Assembly (NCBI RefSeq): GCF_026229185.1
Contig: NZ_JAGGJA010000012.1
Location: 49,531-113,530 of the forward strand
Source: Fodinibius salsisoli
GTDB taxonomy: Bacteria > Bacteroidota > Rhodothermia > Balneolales > Balneolaceae
Direction: 5' to 3'
DNA length: 64,000 bases
Below are positions 60,627 to 64,000 of the stretch, piece after piece (positions within the stretch are counted from its first letter, which is position 1; each line of letters begins with the position of its first letter). The notes beneath the pieces are model-generated. The model worked only from the letters and a program-made list of their open reading frames with translations, was not told the DNA's origin and made no database searches. The position numbers and the translations under genes are program-made.

Positions 60627-61043
60627 CTATTCTTCCTTTTTCAAATCCCCCTGTCCCCCTTTGGAAGGGGGAACGCCGTGTTTCTTATTAAGTCCTTGAA
60701 TCATTTTTTCGAGCTTCTCTAAAACGCCTCCAATATTATTGATTACCTCATGATCATAAAACCGGACTACAGTCAAGCCCAGTGATTCCAATCTTTGCTG
60801 TCTATTCTGATCATATTCTTTCTTACCATCATGACTTTCGCCATCTACTTCAATCACCAAATGTAAGCTCTTACAATAAAAATCGACAATGTATTCATCT
60901 AATGGTTTTTGCCTGTTAAATGTATATCCCAAAAACTTACCGGCACGAAGAGCTTTCCATAACTCAATCTCAGAAGACGTACTGTTTTTCCGTAGTTTCC
61001 GGGCACGCTTTTTAAGCTTTGGATTATATTTTATATAGCTCAT
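60627..61043 (-). CDS. DUF559 (VSR-like) endonuclease-domain protein
   Basis: The 138-residue protein has the DUF559 pattern: an Arg/Lys-rich start (KKRARKLRKNSTSSEIELWKALR), GYTFNRQKPLDEYIVDFYC, then LHLVIEVDGESHDGKKEYDQNRQQRLESLGLTVVRFYDHEV. The Asp, Glu-x-Asp and His residues are those of the PD-(D/E)xK/VSR nuclease fold. The last ~15 residues (VPPSKGGQGDLKKEE) are encoded by a palindromic repeat (60643-60673) that occurs again 556 bases upstream of the gene. Its cellular role is unknown; such genes are frequent near repeats in Bacteroidota. Confidence 0.9.
   Translation of the reverse strand: MSYIKYNPKLKKRARKLRKNSTSSEIELWKALRAGKFLGYTFNRQKPLDEYIVDFYCKSLHLVIEVDGESHDGKKEYDQNRQQRLESLGLTVVRFYDHEVINNIGGVLEKLEKMIQGLNKKHGVPPSKGGQGDLKKEE
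60643..60673 (+). repeat. Palindromic C/G-rich repeat, copy 1 (overlaps the DUF559 3' end)
   Basis: Contains CCCCCTTTGGAAGGGGG, a hairpin, preceded by AAATCCCCCTGT. All 31 bases are identical to 61230-61260 in the same orientation. Confidence 0.85.
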
Positions 61044-61081
61044 GCCAAAATAAAACCTTCTTTAAAGTAAGTCTGTATTCC

Positions 61082-61133
61082 CCCCCTTCTAAGGGGGAAG
61101 CTTTGCAGCGTTTTTCTGCGAAGCAAGGGGGAT
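61082..61133. repeat. Related C/G-rich palindrome upstream of DUF559
   Basis: CCCCCTTCTAAGGGGG (61082-61097) is followed by an inverted pair GCTTTGCAG/CTGCGAAGC (one mismatch) and AAGGGGGAT. It belongs to the same style of element as the flanking 31-base copies. The remainder of the 61044-61333 gap holds no gene. Confidence 0.7.
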
Positions 61134-61229
61134 GTATCAATCGAAGTCAAAAGCCTCGCCATGGTGATGCCGAAATATATTCACTTTCAATAGCAACAAT
61201 ATAGTCTCTTGCCTCGTCAGCTTATCGAT

Positions 61230-61260
61230 AAATCCCCCTGTCCCCCTTTGGAAGGGGGAA
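61230..61260 (+). repeat. Palindromic C/G-rich repeat, copy 2
   Basis: Exact 31-base direct copy of 60643-60673. The two copies bracket the DUF559 gene as a 618-base unit. Confidence 0.85.
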
Positions 61261-61333
61261 ACTTAACCGGGTGTCCACCAAAATGTAGCAAGTTCAATCA
61301 AAAAATATGAGCTTATGTTTTACTTAAAACTGG

Positions 61334-62290
61334 TCATAGCACCTCTTTAATATTTGGCTTTTGTTGCTTTTCATTACGTTTTTGGATGAGTTCACCCAAA
61401 AAGCCAATAGAGAAGGTTTGGGCTCCCAGTACCATCAGCATGACTCCAAACAGCAGCAACGGCCGATCGCCGAGGTTAGCTCCAAAAACCAGTTTATCAA
61501 TGGTTAGATAGAGGTTAATTACCCCTCCCACAAATAAGAACAGGAAGCCCAGGGTACCGAAGAAGTGCATCGGTCGCTGAAGATAACGGTTGACAAATAA
61601 TAGCGTCAGGAGATCAAGAAAGCCGTGCATGAAGCGAGAAAGACCAAACTTGGTGGTTCCGTATTTACGGGGATGGTGCTTCACCACTTTCTCACCAATA
61701 CGATCATAGCCTTCCAGCTTGGCCAGAAAGGGGATATAGCGATGCAGCTCGCCATATAGATGGATGTGGTCAATCACTTCGCGGCGATAGACCTTTAGTC
61801 CACAGTTAAAATCGTTCAGCTCAATACCTGTAAATAAAGATGTAACCTTATTGAAAAACTTGGACGGAATTGTTTTTGAGATCGGATCATGCCGTGTTTT
61901 TTTCCATCCGCTCACTATATCCAGCTGCTGCTCTTTTAGCTGTTGAAGCATCTTTGGGATCTCTAACGGATCATCCTGCAGGTCGGCATCCATCGTAGCA
62001 ATATATTGGCCTCGGGCATGCTCAAAACCAGCTTGCATGGCCGAACTCTTTCCATAGTTACGCTGCAGCTGAATTCCCTTTACCCGGGGATGCTCTGCTA
62101 TAACCTTTTTAATTTCGTTCCAGGACTGATCTGAAGAACCGTCATCCACAAAGATAAGTTCAAAAGCAGCCCGATCAGACAGGGCTTCCGTCACCCCTTT
62201 GGTAACTTCTGTAATCGACTGCTCCTCATTATATAAGGGTACAACTACGCTAAGACTAATCTCTGATGTATTCGAATATTGTTGAGACAA
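61334..62290 (-). CDS. Polyprenyl-phosphate glycosyltransferase (GT2, GtrB/DPM1-like)
   Basis: The 318-residue enzyme has the GT2 start LSVVVPLYNEEQSITEVTKGV, and GATMDADLQDDPLEI-type motif (TMDADLQDDP) that binds the metal and nucleotide sugar. The later SGWKKTRHDP and NDFNCGLKVYRREV are typical of dolichol/undecaprenyl-phosphate sugar transferases. Two C-terminal transmembrane helices (FFGTLGFLFLFVGGVINLYL; PLLLFGVMLMVLGAQTFSIGF) and the basic tail match GtrB-type proteins. It would load a sugar onto the lipid carrier recycled by UppP, though no flippase gene is adjacent. It is divergent from the MerR gene. Confidence 0.92.
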   Translation of the reverse strand: MSQQYSNTSEISLSVVVPLYNEEQSITEVTKGVTEALSDRAAFELIFVDDGSSDQSWNEIKKVIAEHPRVKGIQLQRNYGKSSAMQAGFEHARGQYIATMDADLQDDPLEIPKMLQQLKEQQLDIVSGWKKTRHDPISKTIPSKFFNKVTSLFTGIELNDFNCGLKVYRREVIDHIHLYGELHRYIPFLAKLEGYDRIGEKVVKHHPRKYGTTKFGLSRFMHGFLDLLTLLFVNRYLQRPMHFFGTLGFLFLFVGGVINLYLTIDKLVFGANLGDRPLLLFGVMLMVLGAQTFSIGFLGELIQKRNEKQQKPNIKEVL

Positions 62291-62379
62291 TGTTTTCTTA
62301 CTTATTTTACCACAAATAGTTAGAAAAAATCCTTCAGATCATGTATAATTAGCAGTAAAGATACACTTTTAGATCTGCT

Positions 62380-62706
62380 ATGAAAAAACTTTATTACTCC
62401 ATCGGTGAAGTCAGTGAAATATCGGGCGTGGATGCCCATGTGTTGCGCTATTGGGAATCGGTATTCGATGAATTAAGTCCCAAGAAGAATAAAGCCGGCA
62501 ACCGTACCTACAAGGAGCAGGATATTGAGACTATTCTCAAACTAAAAGAACTAATCCAGGAGAAAAAGTATAGCACGGAAGGGGCGCAGCAGGTACTGCA
62601 GCAGGAAGCCGAATCCGGGAATTCCACCGAAGACGTCCCCGTCAGTCTCAAAAAAGACCTTAAAGAGATGCGGGTTTTCCTAAAAAGACTATTGGAAAAA
62701 CTGTAA
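62380..62706 (+). CDS. MerR-family transcriptional regulator
   Basis: The 108-residue protein has an N-terminal MerR winged helix-turn-helix (YYSIGEVSEISGVDAHVLRYWESVFDELSP, then NRTYKEQDIETILKLKELI) and a short coiled-coil-like C-terminus (LKKDLKEMRVFLKRLLEKL) for dimerisation. It lacks metal-binding cysteines and any ligand domain, so the signal is unknown. This short form is usual in Bacteroidota. Target genes are not evident. The divergent glycosyltransferase is 89 bases away. Confidence 0.93.
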   Translation: MKKLYYSIGEVSEISGVDAHVLRYWESVFDELSPKKNKAGNRTYKEQDIETILKLKELIQEKKYSTEGAQQVLQQEAESGNSTEDVPVSLKKDLKEMRVFLKRLLEKL

Positions 62707-62903
62707 CGCCCGCCCCGGCTTTTTGAACCGAAGTGTTGGTAGTGCGATGCGCTTACCTTAACATTTCTCTTACTGGTTATATGTTTGGATGTCCATAGTG
62801 GTCTGGACAGAACAAATCCTTGTAATCAATATCAGGAGACGTTGAAGAAGCTTGCCTGCCATTCTATCCCAAGGATTCTGGGCCTTGATCCGTTAAAGCT
62901 TAG

Positions 62904-62918
62904 ACTCATCGGATGAGT
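62904..62918. repeat. ACTCATCSGATGAGT palindrome, copy 1
   Basis: A perfect inverted repeat apart from the central base, followed by GATAA. It shares the 11-base core TCATCSGATGA with four other sites in the window. Confidence 0.8.
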
Positions 62919-63267
62919 GATAACCAACTATTCCCCGCTTGAGACTCCTCGTCACAAGTACCTCGGATTGATAACTTGTTAATAATATAGGGATGCTTTA
63001 CACTGTTCCAAGTTACAAACTTGAAACAGCAGTATAATTACTACCCCCCCAACTGGCGCAAGTTTGCAACTTGGGCCTTCAACTGAAGGGCCTGCCCCCC
63101 ATGGATGGATCAAAAACAACCAATATCCGACAACCGACATTTGTAATACCCCCCTCCCTGCTTCGCAGTACTCCCTTCAAGGGGAGATTAGATTGTGACA
63201 GGTAGCCTATACAATAGTAGGCTGGACATCTTGTCCGGCTGATAGCAGCTCTATTATTGTCGTTACA

Positions 63268-63286
63268 GTCGGGAAAGCTTCCCGAC
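63268..63286. repeat. GTCGGGAA/TTCCCGAC hairpin
   Basis: Eight-base perfect arms with a three-base spacer (AGC). No T-run follows, so it is not an obvious terminator. Confidence 0.6.
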
Positions 63287-63468
63287 CTACAATACTATAT
63301 TCAATCATAGAAAGTCCCCTATATCCTACGCCCAAAGGGCCCACTATAGCCGAAGTAGCAAGGCGGCTAAGTAGGCCGTGCTTCGGAGCACAGGTTTTAG
63401 GGGTAGAGGGTAGAGGGTATCTAAGCGAAATAAATTTCGCACTACAGCCGAAAATTAGAGCATTTCAT

Positions 63469-63531
63469 ACTCATCGGATGAGTACCAAGAGACATGGTTA
63501 CCTATTCGGTCAAATCACTCATCCGATGAGT
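63469..63531. repeat. Paired ACTCATCSGATGAGT palindromes, copies 2 and 3
   Basis: Copies at 63469-63483 and 63517-63531 are separated by 33 bases; the second is again followed by GATAA. The pair resembles the two-copy arrangement at 21874-21904, though with wider spacing. Confidence 0.8.
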
Positions 63532-64000
63532 GATAAACCTACTCCTTCTTAAAGCTCCTCGTCTAATACACTATTTACTAACCGAGCTATTGTTTCTTTT
63601 GCCGTGTCCCGTCCATACGAGGGGCTTGGCACAAAAGGCTCGTAAAAAGCCAAGAAGAATTTAACTCCTCGGTGCTGACAAATTAAACCACCGTTGTTCA
63701 CGGTTTGCAGGCAGCCCCTCGTCAGACAGAAATTCTTCCGGTGGGGACTTGTCACTTTTAATAAAGGGAGGCTATTTTCCTTCGGCCTTAGAATCCTTCA
63801 CTTCCGAATAAGTGCAGCGTAGTCGAAGTGGAACATCAGGCAATGTTAATTGGCTCAAAAGACTGCGGGAGTACAACTCTGTTAGACTTACCAACCTATT
63901 GCAAATGGCAATAATCTTGTCATTTTAAAAATACCAGCCGGCCGGAGAAAGGCTAAGGAGTACACTGGAGTTTAGACTCCAAGGAGGGAATCAGCCCCTC

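Larger units (their letters stand above)
62707..64000. other. Repeat-rich gene-free region at window end
   Basis: About 1.3 kb without a convincing gene. It contains three copies of ACTCATCSGATGAGT, a GTCGGGAA/TTCCCGAC hairpin (63268-63286), a GTGCTTCGGAGCAC hairpin (~63378), and CAAGTTACAAACTTG (~63010), with related AAGTTTGCAACTTG nearby (~63061). It also has CCCTTCAAGGGG (~63172) and GCAGCGTAGTCGAAGTGG near 63811. A 68-codon minus-strand ORF (63549-63755) has no recognisable domain and I do not call it. Confidence 0.65.

Noticed and set aside
60627..61260. Insertion sequence around DUF559
   Set aside because: The flanking repeats are direct, not terminal inverted repeats, and there is no transposase or target-site duplication.
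62904..63531. Possible CRISPR array
   Set aside because: The repeats are 15-base palindromes at irregular spacing without cas genes nearby; spacing and repeat length do not fit CRISPR.
63549..63755. 68-codon minus-strand ORF
   Set aside because: It lies in repeat-rich DNA, no family is recognisable and there is no ribosome site. A homology hit would change this.

Overview
The window looks like chromosomal DNA from a Balneolota/Rhodothermota-type member of the Bacteroidota superphylum (a Balneolaceae-like marine or saline heterotroph). This is inferred from gene content, not from a database search. The signs are a short 284-residue primary sigma factor, Bacteroidota-type -33/-7 promoters (TTG-N20-TAnnTTTG) before ribosomal, nuo and tRNA genes, a SusC-like TonB receptor with a carboxypeptidase-regulatory-like domain, an ExbB/small membrane protein/ExbD/ExbD operon, a sensor kinase with a Reg_prop propeller, and a fused E2-E1 2-oxoglutarate dehydrogenase. 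Most of the window is housekeeping DNA. No prophage, insertion sequence or CRISPR array was seen.

Layout. 0-9.7 kb: the end of corA, a tandem universal stress protein, a secreted nuclease/phosphatase-fold lipoprotein, a FadL-like porin, an arginine/serine-rich lipoprotein, a LuxR-type response regulator, its 14-repeat propeller sensor kinase, and rpoD. 9.8-18.3 kb: a tightly packed pepF / GAF protein / deoB operon, divergent from the 2-oxoglutarate dehydrogenase fusion. 18.3-23.2 kb: folE2, a 6-pyruvoyl-tetrahydropterin synthase-like gene, and an arsenic locus (acr3, LMW-PTP-type arsenate reductase, arsM, arsR) with a palindromic operator. 23.6-30.4 kb: a beta-helix-like lipoprotein paired with a TonB receptor, then ftsH. 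30.6-37.2 kb: thiL, the exb operon, dsbD, and rplI-rpsR-rpsF. 37.4-44.8 kb: nuoN, a pterin-carbinolamine dehydratase nested in the operon, nuoM, nuoL, nuoK, nuoJ, uppP. 44.9-54.1 kb: a MoxR ATPase, a small ORF, rpsA, cmk, rpsT, gpmI, clpC. 54.2-64 kb: a secreted beta-rich protein, two glycosyltransferases, a six-gene tRNA cluster, a creatininase-family hydrolase, an SGNH hydrolase, a methyltransferase, a DUF559 nuclease flanked by direct repeats, a MerR regulator, and about 1.3 kb of repeat-rich DNA without a convincing gene.

How the parts connect. FolE2, the PTPS-like enzyme and the carbinolamine dehydratase together suggest a tetrahydrobiopterin-type cofactor route. The arsenic genes supply reduction, methylation, efflux and repression. 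The sensor, the regulator and a perfect 16-bp palindrome lie just upstream of the Arg/Ser-rich lipoprotein and suggest a local envelope response. The best candidates for something little described are that regulator/lipoprotein locus and the DUF559 nuclease whose C-terminus is encoded by a palindromic repeat that also recurs on its other side.
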